Shown here piece by piece: positions 25,882 through 34,942 of a stretch of 64,000 bases of DNA (position 1 is its first letter; each line of letters starts with the position of its first letter). A program made the translations under genes and the position numbers. The notes under the pieces are model-generated. The model was not told the DNA's origin, ran no database searches, and saw only the letters and a list, made by a program, of their open reading frames with translations. Origin of the DNA: an uncultured Fodinibius sp. (GTDB lineage: Bacteria; Bacteroidota; Rhodothermia; Balneolales; Balneolaceae); NCBI GenBank assembly GCA_913056455.1, contig CAJXMJ010000002.1, positions 911,665 to 975,664 of the forward strand, written 5' to 3'.

Positions 25882-26748
25882 ATGGGCGATACTAAGAAAG
25901 AGATAGCCGTAACTTTTTGGGGCGTTCGTGGTTCTACTCCCTGTGCCAATAAAGAAAATATGGAGTATGGGGGGAATACTACCTGCTTGGAAATTAACGT
26001 GCCGGGGACCGATGAAATATTAATTCTGGATAGCGGGACGGGTATACGTAATTTGGGAAATAATATTATAGATCGCCCGGGCCAAATTCAGGGACGTATT
26101 TTTATTACGCATCCCCATTGGGATCATATTCAGGGCTTCCCCTTTTTTAAACCTATCTATGGATCCAAAAATCATTTTAGCATTCATATGCCCGACCAGG
26201 GTGAGGAGGGAGGCTGTAAAGATATTTTGGATGGGCATCTTACCAAAACCTTTTTTCCTGTAACACTGGATATGATTGATGCCAATCTCGAGTATGTAAC
26301 TCAGCCACAGGAGCGTATAGATTATAATCACTATGAAATTGAGTTTATGCTGGCCAACCACCCCGTTCGAACGGCCGTTTATAAAATACATATTGACGAT
26401 AAACAGATCGTTTTTTGTCCGGATAATGAGCTGGGGGCCTTGGAAGATCAGGAATCTACCTTTCAAGATCGTATGAAAGAGTTTGTGCAAGGGGTAGACT
26501 TGCTTATTCATGACGGACAGTACAATCGCAAATCCTATAAGGAGAAAAGGGGATGGGGGCATTCGGCTTGGGAACACGTAGTTGACTTTGCAAAAGCAAC
26601 GGATGTGCAACGTCTTTTTATTACTCACCATGATCCCGATTCCGACGATGAAAAGCTTTTGGCACTCGACGAATACCTGCAAGTAGAATACGGGGAGTTA
26701 TTTATAGAGGTGGGATTGGCCAAAGAAGGTAAGGAAGTACTGGTTTAG
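25882..26748 (+). CDS. MBL-fold metallohydrolase (phosphodiesterase-like)
   Basis: A 288-residue metallo-beta-lactamase-fold hydrolase. The metal-binding motif is THPHWDHIQG with His77, His79, Asp81 and His82; the other ligands fall in LANHPV, LLIHDGQY and FITHHDPDSDD. The opening VTFWGVRGSTPCA and the GGNTTCLEI element match the branch related to PhnP/ElaC-like phosphodiesterases, also described near signalling kinases. Substrate is unknown, likely a phosphodiester or a related ester. It ends with a terminator shared with the convergent outer-membrane protein gene. Confidence 0.85.
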   Translation: MGDTKKEIAVTFWGVRGSTPCANKENMEYGGNTTCLEINVPGTDEILILDSGTGIRNLGNNIIDRPGQIQGRIFITHPHWDHIQGFPFFKPIYGSKNHFSIHMPDQGEEGGCKDILDGHLTKTFFPVTLDMIDANLEYVTQPQERIDYNHYEIEFMLANHPVRTAVYKIHIDDKQIVFCPDNELGALEDQESTFQDRMKEFVQGVDLLIHDGQYNRKSYKEKRGWGHSAWEHVVDFAKATDVQRLFITHHDPDSDDEKLLALDEYLQVEYGELFIEVGLAKEGKEVLV

Positions 26749-26757
26749 CCCATTAAA

Positions 26758-26791
26758 AAGAGGGATGCCTGAATACACAAGCATCCCTTTT
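26758..26791. terminator. Bidirectional terminator between MBL and OMP genes
   Basis: A perfect eight-pair stem AGGGATGC/GCATCCCT with extra A-T pairs outward, flanked by an A run on one side and a T run on the other. It sits between two convergent genes and can serve both. Confidence 0.85.
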
Positions 26792-26816
26792 GTAGTAAAT
26801 AATTATTTACTCCTAT

Positions 26817-27290
26817 CTAAAGATAAAATCGAACACCCAGCGTACCATCAATATCAAAATCAGTTGATGGCGCGACATTGAGAATGGGTGCTGCCTCCAG
26901 AAATAGACCTATCGGGGCATCCTCAAAAAGATAGTTAATGCCTACCGGTATTCTGGCTCCGATATAGGAGTCGTTTTCGCCAAGCACCAGTCGCCCGCCG
27001 ATCCCATAGTATAAAGGCAAGCTTCCCTCATCAACTTCGCTGAATATGTTGTAATTGTGCCAGAGATAGTCGGCCTGTAGGGTGATGGCATCATATCGTC
27101 CAAACGACCAGGCTACGCCTACATCAATAGCATTACCGTTGCCTGTCCATGATTTGGCAGTCAGGCCCGTAGGTTCCCCCACCATAAACCCGATACCAAG
27201 GTCTTTGTCGGCGTCCTGCGCATGACTAATAGTATTCAATGATAGTGTTACAAAAACTGCTAATAGTGTAACGGATAGTATCTTTTTCAT
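26817..27290 (-). CDS. Small outer-membrane beta-barrel protein
   Basis: A 157-residue exported protein with signal peptide MKKILSVTLLAVFVTLSLN up to SHAQ. The mature part shows alternating polar/hydrophobic strands with Gly and aromatic girdles and ends in GTLGVRFYL, a terminal aromatic/Leu strand typical of outer-membrane barrels; about eight strands fit. I start at the ATG giving MKKIL; an upstream GTG would add 14 residues ahead of the signal peptide. Function is unknown; it resembles small Bacteroidota porin-like or BT1926-like barrels only in general character. Confidence 0.7.
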   Translation of the reverse strand: MKKILSVTLLAVFVTLSLNTISHAQDADKDLGIGFMVGEPTGLTAKSWTGNGNAIDVGVAWSFGRYDAITLQADYLWHNYNIFSEVDEGSLPLYYGIGGRLVLGENDSYIGARIPVGINYLFEDAPIGLFLEAAPILNVAPSTDFDIDGTLGVRFYL

Positions 27291-27708
27291 ATATGAATTA
27301 ATTATTTGAGATTTATTCAAAATACGATCCACCTTACTTAAAAGGAAAATGGGAGAGATAGTTCCGAGAAAAGATTATCGAGCGATTTATATACGCACAA
27401 TGCTGTTATATAAATTAGCAGAAAGTGTTGAAATGTGCCTTTTAAAGCATATCAGGCTGTTTATGAGAGTAATCCTAACCGAAGACTTAACATTATGCTA
27501 ATTTTAAGATTTGTATACTCATATTCGCAAGACAAGAGTATAATAAGTCGCTCAAGTTTTTTATATTAGCGAGCGATTGGGGGCGGCAAGGTTAAGTTAT
27601 ATTGTCTTCTGTTCTCAACGGTCTGTTATTTTATGTTTTGCTCAAAATCACGTGCTCACCAAAGGCACAACTCTAATCACTAATCAAAACGAACATATCT
27701 ATCTGATT
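27291..27708. other. Non-coding region between divergent outer-membrane genes
   Basis: About 420 AT-rich bases between the small barrel gene and the Oar-like receptor gene, which point away from each other, so promoters for both must lie here. It holds a seven-base inverted repeat TATACTC/GAGTATA (27514-27520 and 27536-27542). An open frame upstream of the receptor signal peptide reaches into it (from 27577) but is not protein-like. No RNA gene is seen. Confidence 0.5.
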
Positions 27709-30700
27709 ATGAAACGTTACTTAATTTTACTGGCAGCAATCTTTTTGCTACCGGCTATTATGTTCGCTCAAGGTACTACCTCGGGTTCCATCGAAGGAAC
27801 AGTTGTAGATACTCAGGGTGAACCACTACCGGGCGCAAATGTTGTAGCTATACATCAACCTACTGGTACCCGATATGGTACCGCAACTCGACCCAATGGT
27901 CGTTATTCATTTAAGAGCGTTCGCGTTGGCGGCCCTTATCAAATACAAGTTACATTTGTAGGGTTTAATGCCAATAAGAAAGAAATTTCTGAAGTTCAGC
28001 TTGGTGAAACAGTTGAGGTTAATTTTACCCTGGAAGAAGGTGAAATGACCTTGGATGAAATTTCGGTAGTTGCACAAGCTGATGAAACCTTTAACCGTGA
28101 CAGAACAGGTGCAGGTACGAATATTAGTAGTGAAGAAATTAGCCAAACGCCTACGCTCTCACGTTCTCTCGGAGACTTTACCCGACTAACGCCCCAAGCA
28201 ACCGGCGGTGGAAGTTTCGGCGGAGATAACGACCGTTATAACAACTTGCTTGTTGACGGTGCTACTCTGAATGATGTGTTCGGATTGGGTGAAGGAACGC
28301 CCGGTAGTCAGGCAGGTGTTAGCTCCCCTATTAGTATTGATGCTATCCAAGAGTTTAACGTTGATATTGCTCCCTTTGAAGTTACCAATAACAACTTTAC
28401 CGGTGGGCAAATTAATGCCATTACAAAGAGTGGTACTAATGAATATACTGGTGGAGCTTATTATCAGCTTCGTAATGAGAGTTTTGTTGGAAATTATGTA
28501 ACCGAAGATGGGCAAACTTCTGAAGACGTTACATCATTTGATGAGAAATATCTGGGTGTTAACCTAGGTGGTCCTATTATTAAAGATAAACTGTTTTTCT
28601 TTGTAAATGCTGAATTCAAAAGAGAAACAGCTCCTATTACAGGCGGTATCTTAGGTAGTGGACAGGATAATAGTTTTGATATTCCTGGCTCTACATTTGA
28701 TGAGATCAAGAATATAGCCCAAAATCAGTATGGATATAATCCTGGAGATTTTGGGAATAACATAGATCAGACGCAGGATAACAATAAAATTCTTGCCAAG
28801 ATTGATTGGAACATTAACCAAGATCACAAGCTGACGTTCCGCTACAATCACGTAGATGCAACGGATGAAGAGGGAATTGGCCGTGGTTCTTCTTCATACA
28901 GCTTTTCTAATCGCCAGTACAATTTCAATAGTGCACAAAACTCTTTTGTTGCTGAGTTGAATAGCAGTTTTGGCAATAATATGTCTAACACATTCCGAGC
29001 AGTGTATACACGTATTCGTGACTCCCGGGATGTAGTAGCTCAGCCTTTCCCAGAAGTAAGTATTAGTTTGCCACTGCAAAATAATACGGGTGACTTTGGA
29101 AGCATCAGTATGGGAATTGACCGTTTTTCACAAGCAAATGCGTTGGATCAGGACCTGATCGAAATTACTGATAATTTCACCTACATTCGGGGAGATCACG
29201 AATTTACGATCGGTACCAGCAACCAGATTTTCAAGTTCCGAAATCTCTTTGTTCAGGATGATTTTGGTTCTTATACATTTTGGAGTGTTGATGGTTTTAG
29301 AGATGGAAATCCTGTAGAATATAACTATAGTTATTTATTGCCAGAGGGTAATCGAGCAGCGGAATTTAATGCTATTCAGTTAGGTGGTTATGTTCAGGAT
29401 AAGTGGACTGTACAACCTAACTTGAAGCTGACATTTGGTTTGCGCGTTGATGTTCCCATTATGCCAGATGATCCAACCTATAATCCTGATGTGCCGGACG
29501 CATTTCCTGGATTTAGTACAGATCGAGTGGCCAGCGGAAATATTCTCTGGTCACCTCGCTTTGGCTTTAACTGGGCTCCTGAAACGGGCGAATACACTAC
29601 GCAAATTCGTGGTGGGGCGGGTATCTTTTCCGGAACGCCACCATTCGTATGGATTTCCAACCAGTACAGCAATACCGGTGCCGACTACGGACGTGTAGAT
29701 GCATTTCAAGGTCCTTGGGCTGGTGGACTGGGAGATGGGTTCTTTAGTCCCGATCCCGATGATCAGCCAACACCTGGTGGAAATAATGGTTTAAGTCCTG
29801 TTAATACTACAGAGGTTAACCTCATTGAAGAAGATTTTAAATATCCGCAAGCAGCGAAGTTTAATCTTGCTGTAGATCAGGATCTGCCTTACGGTGTTAC
29901 AGCTACTTTAGAAGGTATATACTCGAAGTCTATTAATGCTGTGGTTTATCGTAATATTAATGTTGAACAACAGGATATAACTCCTTACGGACGTCCCATT
30001 TATGGGGAAATTGACTATAACCCAAGTTTCAATAACGCTTCTGGTGACCCAGTTCGTGTTGACCCACGTTTCACGAATGCTTTGGTATTGGATAACACCA
30101 ACAAGGGTTATAACTATAGCATTACTGCTGAGTTGAAGAAACAGTTTGACTGGGGCTTGCGGGCAAATGTCTCGTATACCTATAATCGCGCTGAAAGTGT
30201 GAATAACGGAACGTCAAGTCGTGCTATCTCCAACTGGCAGTACAACGAAAACAAGGACGTGAATAATCCTCGAATCGGTACCGCCGATTTTGAGCGACGC
30301 CATCGTATCTTGGCAAATGTTGGTTATACTTTCTCATGGGCCGAACGCATGCGTACGACTATCTCGGTTATCTTTGATGGCCGATCTGGAACACCGTTTA
30401 GCTGGATATACAGCGGTGATGCCAATGGAGATAGTCAGTTTGCTAACGACTTAATGTATGTGCCGGAGTCTGCTGACGAAGTTGTTATTACAGATAATGG
30501 AAGTGGTGATTGGAATGATTTGAATGACTGGATTGCCAGTGAATCGTCACTGAATGAGTATCGCGGAGAAGTCGTACCACGTGGAACGGCACGCGAACCA
30601 TGGACGAACTTCCTTGATTTCCGAATCAATCAGGAAATTGAGACTTTCAGTGGTCAAAAGCTTGAAATAACAGCGAGTATGTTTAACGTGCTTAACTTCT

Positions 30701-30945
30701 TAAACGAAGATTGGGGACTTCGTGAAGGTGTAAGCTTTAACAATTACTCGGCTGTTAACATTGAAGGATATGTTGACCAAGACTTTATCAATGGAAGAGG
30801 ATCTCAGTATAATCTTTCCAGTGACGATATTGGGAAACCAATTATCAACTTCAGCCCAGATAATGTGACAGATGATGAGATCTATAATACGTTTAATTTA
30901 AGTTCTCGTTGGCAGATGCAGATAGGTCTTCGTTATTCATTCTAA
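27709..30945 (+). CDS. Oar-like TonB-dependent receptor with carboxypeptidase-regulatory domain
   Basis: A 1078-residue outer-membrane receptor. Signal peptide MKRYLILLAAIFLLPAIMFA, then a carboxypeptidase-regulatory-like (Ig-type) domain about 25-115 (SIEGTVVDTQGEPLPGANV), a plug domain about 120-240 containing YNNLLVDGATLND and INAITKSGTNEYTGGAYYQL, then a long barrel ending MQIGLRYSF with a terminal Phe. The plug wording places it with the Oar family known from Myxococcus and Bacteroidota. Whether it needs TonB, and its ligand, are unknown; no TonB box stands out. A frame extending 44 codons upstream would place residues before the signal peptide, so I reject it. No SusD partner is next to it. 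A terminator follows. Confidence 0.88.
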   Translation: MKRYLILLAAIFLLPAIMFAQGTTSGSIEGTVVDTQGEPLPGANVVAIHQPTGTRYGTATRPNGRYSFKSVRVGGPYQIQVTFVGFNANKKEISEVQLGETVEVNFTLEEGEMTLDEISVVAQADETFNRDRTGAGTNISSEEISQTPTLSRSLGDFTRLTPQATGGGSFGGDNDRYNNLLVDGATLNDVFGLGEGTPGSQAGVSSPISIDAIQEFNVDIAPFEVTNNNFTGGQINAITKSGTNEYTGGAYYQLRNESFVGNYVTEDGQTSEDVTSFDEKYLGVNLGGPIIKDKLFFFVNAEFKRETAPITGGILGSGQDNSFDIPGSTFDEIKNIAQNQYGYNPGDFGNNIDQTQDNNKILAKIDWNINQDHKLTFRYNHVDATDEEGIGRGSSSYSFSNRQYNFNSAQNSFVAELNSSFGNNMSNTFRAVYTRIRDSRDVVAQPFPEVSISLPLQNNTGDFGSISMGIDRFSQANALDQDLIEITDNFTYIRGDHEFTIGTSNQIFKFRNLFVQDDFGSYTFWSVDGFRDGNPVEYNYSYLLPEGNRAAEFNAIQLGGYVQDKWTVQPNLKLTFGLRVDVPIMPDDPTYNPDVPDAFPGFSTDRVASGNILWSPRFGFNWAPETGEYTTQIRGGAGIFSGTPPFVWISNQYSNTGADYGRVDAFQGPWAGGLGDGFFSPDPDDQPTPGGNNGLSPVNTTEVNLIEEDFKYPQAAKFNLAVDQDLPYGVTATLEGIYSKSINAVVYRNINVEQQDITPYGRPIYGEIDYNPSFNNASGDPVRVDPRFTNALVLDNTNKGYNYSITAELKKQFDWGLRANVSYTYNRAESVNNGTSSRAISNWQYNENKDVNNPRIGTADFERRHRILANVGYTFSWAERMRTTISVIFDGRSGTPFSWIYSGDANGDSQFANDLMYVPESADEVVITDNGSGDWNDLNDWIASESSLNEYRGEVVPRGTAREPWTNFLDFRINQEIETFSGQKLEITASMFNVLNFLNEDWGLREGVSFNNYSAVNIEGYVDQDFINGRGSQYNLSSDDIGKPIINFSPDNVTDDEIYNTFNLSSRWQMQIGLRYSF

Positions 30946-30972
30946 CGAATTGCCTATAGATCAATTAGTTTC

Positions 30973-31004
30973 AAGGGCTCCGAGTAATCGGAGCCCTTTT
31001 TTAT
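30973..31004 (+). terminator. Rho-independent terminator after the Oar-like receptor
   Basis: An eleven-pair perfect stem AAGGGCTCCGA/TCGGAGCCCTT with loop GTAA followed by T-rich sequence, 27 bp after the receptor stop. Confidence 0.92.
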
Positions 31005-31106
31005 TTAAACAATTTCATAAACCAGGGCTGTAAAGCCTTTTATATTACGTTATCTTTATGTGCATATTGAATACATAAGAATTCAAAAACATCAATCTAT
31101 CCTGTC

Positions 31107-32363
31107 ATGCCGTTTATGAAACGAAGAGTATTTACGATTTTATTTTTGATAGTATGTGTTGGGTTTATCGGATGTAATAGCCAACAGCAATCCGATCCCA
31201 CAAAAAAGACATTATTGGTTTCCTTTGACGGTTTTAAATACAATTATTTACAGAAGACCGATACCCCTCATTTTGATTCTCTTGTTGCTGGGGGCGTTCA
31301 GGCCGAGGGATTGATTCCCGTTTTCCCAAGTAAAACGTTCCCGAATCACTACTCTATAGCAACTGGGTTATATCCTGAAAACAGTGGCTTTGTAAATAAT
31401 ACCATGTACGATCCTAAGTGGGATGAGTGGTATCGCATTCGCGATCGTGAGGCCGTGGAAGATGGCAAATGGTACGGGGGCGAGCCGATCTGGAATACAC
31501 TGGAAAAGCAGGGCATTAAGACCGGAACTATGTTCTGGGTGGGTTCCGAGGCTGATATCCAGGGTATGCGTCCAACTCACTGGAAAACGTATGACGATGA
31601 TATGCCCGGTAAAGCACGGATCGATACGGTGATAAAGTGGATGACGGATTCTGGTGAACAGACCGTGGATTTTGCTACGCTTTATTATAGCGATGTGGAT
31701 ACAAAGGGACATCGCTATGGAACGGACTCAGATTCGGTAAGGCATGCCATTGAACGGGCCGATCGGCTTATGGGATATCTGAAAAAACAAATGAAAGGAG
31801 AGAGTCTTTGGGATAAAACCAATATTATTGTTCTTTCTGATCACGGTATGGTGAATCAGTCGGCCGATAAGTTAATTCGATTGGATAACATTATTGATCT
31901 GGATGATACTAAACGCGTAATCTGGGGGCCAGCAACCATGATTCAGCCCAAGAAGGGCAAAAAAGAAGATGTGTACCAGGCATTAAAATCTGCCGAAGAA
32001 AACTATCGTGTCTATGAAAAGAAAGAGCTGCCCGAACGCTATCACCTGAAAAATCACCGACGCGTGGAGGATATTGTTATGATAGCTGATTTGGGGTATA
32101 CCATTCTGGATGAGGATTATCAGGATGATTTTATAGCATCACTGCCTCGTGCAACCCATGGATATGATAATAACCAAAAGGCAATGCAGGCGTTCTTTAT
32201 TGCTCATGGACCTGCGTTTAAAAAGGGAGCAAAGGTTGATCCGTTTCAGAATATTCATGTTTACGAGCTTATTAACCATCTGATGGAGACGAAACCCGCA
32301 TCCAACGATGGGTCGCTTGATAGTGTAAAGGTGCTACTTAATGAAATACCAACGGATAGATAA
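31107..32363 (+). CDS. Type I phosphodiesterase/nucleotide pyrophosphatase lipoprotein
   Basis: A 418-residue predicted lipoprotein (GFIGC, lipid Cys23) of the ectonucleotide pyrophosphatase/phosphodiesterase branch of the alkaline phosphatase superfamily. The two-zinc site is visible: Asp41 in VSFDGFK, nucleophile Thr77 in PSKTFPNHYS, YYSDVDTKGHRYG, LSDHGM, and THGYDN. Bacterial members cleave nucleotide pyrophosphates or phosphodiesters in the periplasm, probably for phosphate or nucleoside scavenging. A second ATG at 31116 is equally possible as start. It stands alone between non-coding stretches. Confidence 0.88.
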   Translation: MPFMKRRVFTILFLIVCVGFIGCNSQQQSDPTKKTLLVSFDGFKYNYLQKTDTPHFDSLVAGGVQAEGLIPVFPSKTFPNHYSIATGLYPENSGFVNNTMYDPKWDEWYRIRDREAVEDGKWYGGEPIWNTLEKQGIKTGTMFWVGSEADIQGMRPTHWKTYDDDMPGKARIDTVIKWMTDSGEQTVDFATLYYSDVDTKGHRYGTDSDSVRHAIERADRLMGYLKKQMKGESLWDKTNIIVLSDHGMVNQSADKLIRLDNIIDLDDTKRVIWGPATMIQPKKGKKEDVYQALKSAEENYRVYEKKELPERYHLKNHRRVEDIVMIADLGYTILDEDYQDDFIASLPRATHGYDNNQKAMQAFFIAHGPAFKKGAKVDPFQNIHVYELINHLMETKPASNDGSLDSVKVLLNEIPTDR

Positions 32364-32522
32364 CTCTGATAGGTTTATTAGTCCTTATTAGGATTTTCAC
32401 ACTGGAAGGCTAAAATTAAGAGTCCATCTAAATTAGTCTTTGTGCATATAAAACGTTGCATCTATCCGCTGAAGCCGTGATATTTAGTCCAATTTGTAAA
32501 CATCAAAGAATTTTTTAACCCA

Positions 32523-32861
32523 ATGGCATACGTAGTAACAGAACCATGCATCAACTGTAAATATACCAACTGTGCGGCGGTTTGTCCGGTTGATGCTTTT
32601 CGGGAAGGGCCAAATTTTCTTACCATTGATCCCATCGAATGTATTGATTGCGATGCTTGTGTAGCAGAATGTCCTGTCGAAGCCATTTATCCCGATGATG
32701 AAGTGCCCATGGAGTGGGAGCACTATATTGATCTTAACGAGCGACTGGCTGAAGAATGGGCTGATCACGTCATTAATCAGACCAAAGAGGATTTACCCGA
32801 TGCCGATGAGTGGGCAGAGGTTGAAGATAAGCTGGAGCATCTTGAGGAAACCTGGGATTAA
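32523..32861 (+). CDS. fdxA: FdxA-type ferredoxin (two cluster, 7Fe or 8Fe)
   Basis: A 112-residue acidic ferredoxin. Eight cysteines fall in CxxCx4CxxxCP (Cys9, 12, 17, 21) and CxxCxxCxxxCP (Cys40, 43, 46, 50), and the typical ECIDCDACVAECP is present; the long acidic C-terminal extension, DxWAExEDKLEHLEE-like, is the FdxA hallmark. Such ferredoxins carry one 3Fe-4S and one 4Fe-4S cluster and transfer electrons at low potential. The partner enzyme is not adjacent. Confidence 0.92.
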   Translation: MAYVVTEPCINCKYTNCAAVCPVDAFREGPNFLTIDPIECIDCDACVAECPVEAIYPDDEVPMEWEHYIDLNERLAEEWADHVINQTKEDLPDADEWAEVEDKLEHLEETWD

Positions 32862-32929
32862 TACTGTTGTTAGTTATTTGTAGATGGAGCATTATTAAAA
32901 AGAGGGCTTTGTAGACGCACATGTACAGT

Positions 32930-33011
32930 GTCATTCTGAACTTATTCCAGAATATGAAAACTTTATATTTTCGGAAAATGAACCCAGAGCCTGAAATAAA
33001 CTCAGGATGAC
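32930..33011. repeat. Small interspersed element with imperfect inverted ends (copy 1)
   Basis: An 82-bp non-coding element between fdxA and folP. Its left end begins GTCATTCTGAACTTATTCCA and the reverse complement of its right end reads GTCATCCTGAGTTTATTTCA, 16 of 20 identical. A related element occurs at 39155-39233. Sequences of this kind are frequent in Bacteroidota intergenic regions from memory; no coding capacity is seen. Confidence 0.7.
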
Positions 33012-33071
33012 ATTTTGGGTTTTACACAGTCTTGAACCCACAACGCATATCTTTTAACAAACAGTAAAAAA

Positions 33072-33911
33072 GTGCCTCACCAAATTAAGACAAGAGATAA
33101 AACGCTCGATCTTACTACTCCCAAAATAATGGGCATTCTCAACGCTACGCCCGATTCTTTTTCCGACGGGGGCAATTTTAATGAAGTGGAAGCAGCGTTG
33201 GGTCGCATTGGGCTTATGATTTCCCAGGGGGCTCATATTATAGATATAGGCGGTGAATCAACCCGGCCGGGTTCCGAGCCCGTCACCGAGCAGGAAGAAC
33301 TTGATCGCGTGTTGCCGATCCTTGAACAAGCCCTATCACAATTTCCTAATACTTTTTTTTCGATTGATACTACTAAATATCGGGTGGCCGAGGAGGCCCT
33401 TAAACTCGGGACTCATTTTGTCAATGATGTGAGTGGACTCCAAAAAGAGCCCCGTTTTGTGGATTTATGTATCCAGCATAATGCAGCATATGTGATGATG
33501 CATTCGCAAGATGATCCTAAAACGATGCAAAAAGATCCCAGTTACGATAAAGTGGTTGCTGATATCAAACAGTTTTTAAAAGTGAAAATTGATGAGGCTA
33601 AAGAAAAGGGGTTAACAAATATTATTATTGATCCCGGTATCGGTTTTGGAAAGACCCTGGAACATAATTTAAAGTTAATTGCCCATCTCGATGAATTTCA
33701 GGATTTGGGGTGCCCTGTATTAGTGGGGGCTTCCCGAAAATCAATGATAGGTGACATACTCAATGATCGATCGGTTGATGATCGCCTTACAGGCACTATA
33801 GCTGTCCATTATCATGCGATGATGAACGGGGCTAACATTATTCGAGTACATGACGTCAAAGAAGCTCACGATTCCCTTCAGGTATTTAATGCTATTTCAT
33901 CAGTGGAATAG
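33072..33911 (+). CDS. folP: Dihydropteroate synthase
   Basis: A 279-residue TIM-barrel enzyme of folate synthesis joining p-aminobenzoate to the pterin pyrophosphate. Both signatures are present: IMGILNATPDSFSDGGNF (19-36) and DIGGESTRPGSEPV; the DPGIGFGKTLEHN and LVGASRKSMIG stretches are also canonical. The start is GTG, because the conserved IMGILN region follows 18 codons later and no ATG is available upstream. It precedes cdaA by 138 bp on the same strand, the usual neighbour in this group. Confidence 0.94.
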   Translation: MPHQIKTRDKTLDLTTPKIMGILNATPDSFSDGGNFNEVEAALGRIGLMISQGAHIIDIGGESTRPGSEPVTEQEELDRVLPILEQALSQFPNTFFSIDTTKYRVAEEALKLGTHFVNDVSGLQKEPRFVDLCIQHNAAYVMMHSQDDPKTMQKDPSYDKVVADIKQFLKVKIDEAKEKGLTNIIIDPGIGFGKTLEHNLKLIAHLDEFQDLGCPVLVGASRKSMIGDILNDRSVDDRLTGTIAVHYHAMMNGANIIRVHDVKEAHDSLQVFNAISSVE

Positions 33912-34049
33912 GCAACGTTGTTTCAGAGTTAGCGAATATTTGCAAAGTAGGTTTTTGTTGGATTGAAGCTGAAAAACATCCCCATACAAAACTTCGCCAA
34001 ATAATACTTATATTCCGCTAAACAATATCCAGAAAACCGAGGTGCACCG

Positions 34050-34868
34050 TTGATCCCCATTGGCTTCCTTGAATTTGGCATTCGGGACTTCGTCGAAGTC
34101 CTGATTATTACCATGGTGCTGTTCTACCTGTACCGGTGGATTCGTGGTACATTTGCTATTCAAGCTGCTGTTGGGCTCGTCTTTATCATCATCGTGAATG
34201 CGGCTGTAAGTGCCCTTGGGCTAACCACCATCAATTTTATACTTCGTGGTATTTTGGATGTGGGGATTTTGGCGGTATTTATCATTTTCCAGCCCGAGAT
34301 ACGCAAGCTGCTCTATAGCTTGGGACAGAATACGAATCTCGACCGCTTTTTCGTGCGTTCCAACCCCAATACGATTATCGATGAAGTAGTCGATGCCGCC
34401 CGTGATATGTCCCATACCAAAACGGGTGCCCTGATTGTGTTTGCGCGAACTTCAACGCTACAGGACTTGGTCGATGTTGGAGTAAAACTGGATGCAAAAG
34501 TAAACAGCGAACTGCTGAAAACTATTTTTAATAAACACACTCCGCTGCATGATGGAGCTGTAGTGATTCGGAACAACCGGATCGTTGCTGCAAGTTGTTA
34601 TCTTCCTATCTCACAGAATCAAAATATCTCGTCCGTATTTGGAACACGTCATCGGGCTGCAGTAGGTATTACGGAAACCAATAATGTTTTTGTGGTGGTT
34701 GTATCCGAAGAAACGGGACGGATCTCTATTGCAAAAAACGGTTCGCTTACCAGCGGCTTGACCATTCAGAAACTTCGCAGCGAAATGCAAGAAGCGCTTG
34801 GCGAGCAAGATATTGACGAAGAGGACGTTGCTTTTTCTTCTGCGCAAAGTGAGCTGAAGCTTAGCTAA
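34050..34868 (+). CDS. cdaA: Membrane diadenylate cyclase
   Basis: A 272-residue c-di-AMP synthase of the CdaA type. Three hydrophobic segments lie within about 12-85, then the DisA_N catalytic domain with DGA (168-170) in HTPLHDGAVVI and RHR (200-202) in GTRHRAAVG. It makes c-di-AMP from two ATP; in other bacteria the signal controls potassium and osmolyte transport and cell-wall balance. The start is TTG at 34050; the membrane N-terminus MIPIGFLEFGIRDFVE follows directly and a nearby GTG is out of frame. The mechanosensitive, MgtC and SulP genes in the window are potential but unproven targets. Confidence 0.93.
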   Translation: MIPIGFLEFGIRDFVEVLIITMVLFYLYRWIRGTFAIQAAVGLVFIIIVNAAVSALGLTTINFILRGILDVGILAVFIIFQPEIRKLLYSLGQNTNLDRFFVRSNPNTIIDEVVDAARDMSHTKTGALIVFARTSTLQDLVDVGVKLDAKVNSELLKTIFNKHTPLHDGAVVIRNNRIVAASCYLPISQNQNISSVFGTRHRAAVGITETNNVFVVVVSEETGRISIAKNGSLTSGLTIQKLRSEMQEALGEQDIDEEDVAFSSAQSELKLS

Positions 34869-34942
34869 TAGCTTCTGTTGCTATAACAATTCCGCATATC
34901 TTACGTACGATGGTTTCCAATTTTTAATAAAGCTATTCCTAT

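Noticed and set aside
27514-27542. Inverted repeat TATACTC/GAGTATA
   Set aside because: Seven-base arms 15 bp apart occur often by chance in AT-rich DNA; listed only within the gap description.
27577-27708. A 44-codon upstream extension of the Oar-like receptor
   Set aside because: It puts residues before a clear signal peptide, is not protein-like, and lies in the promoter region.
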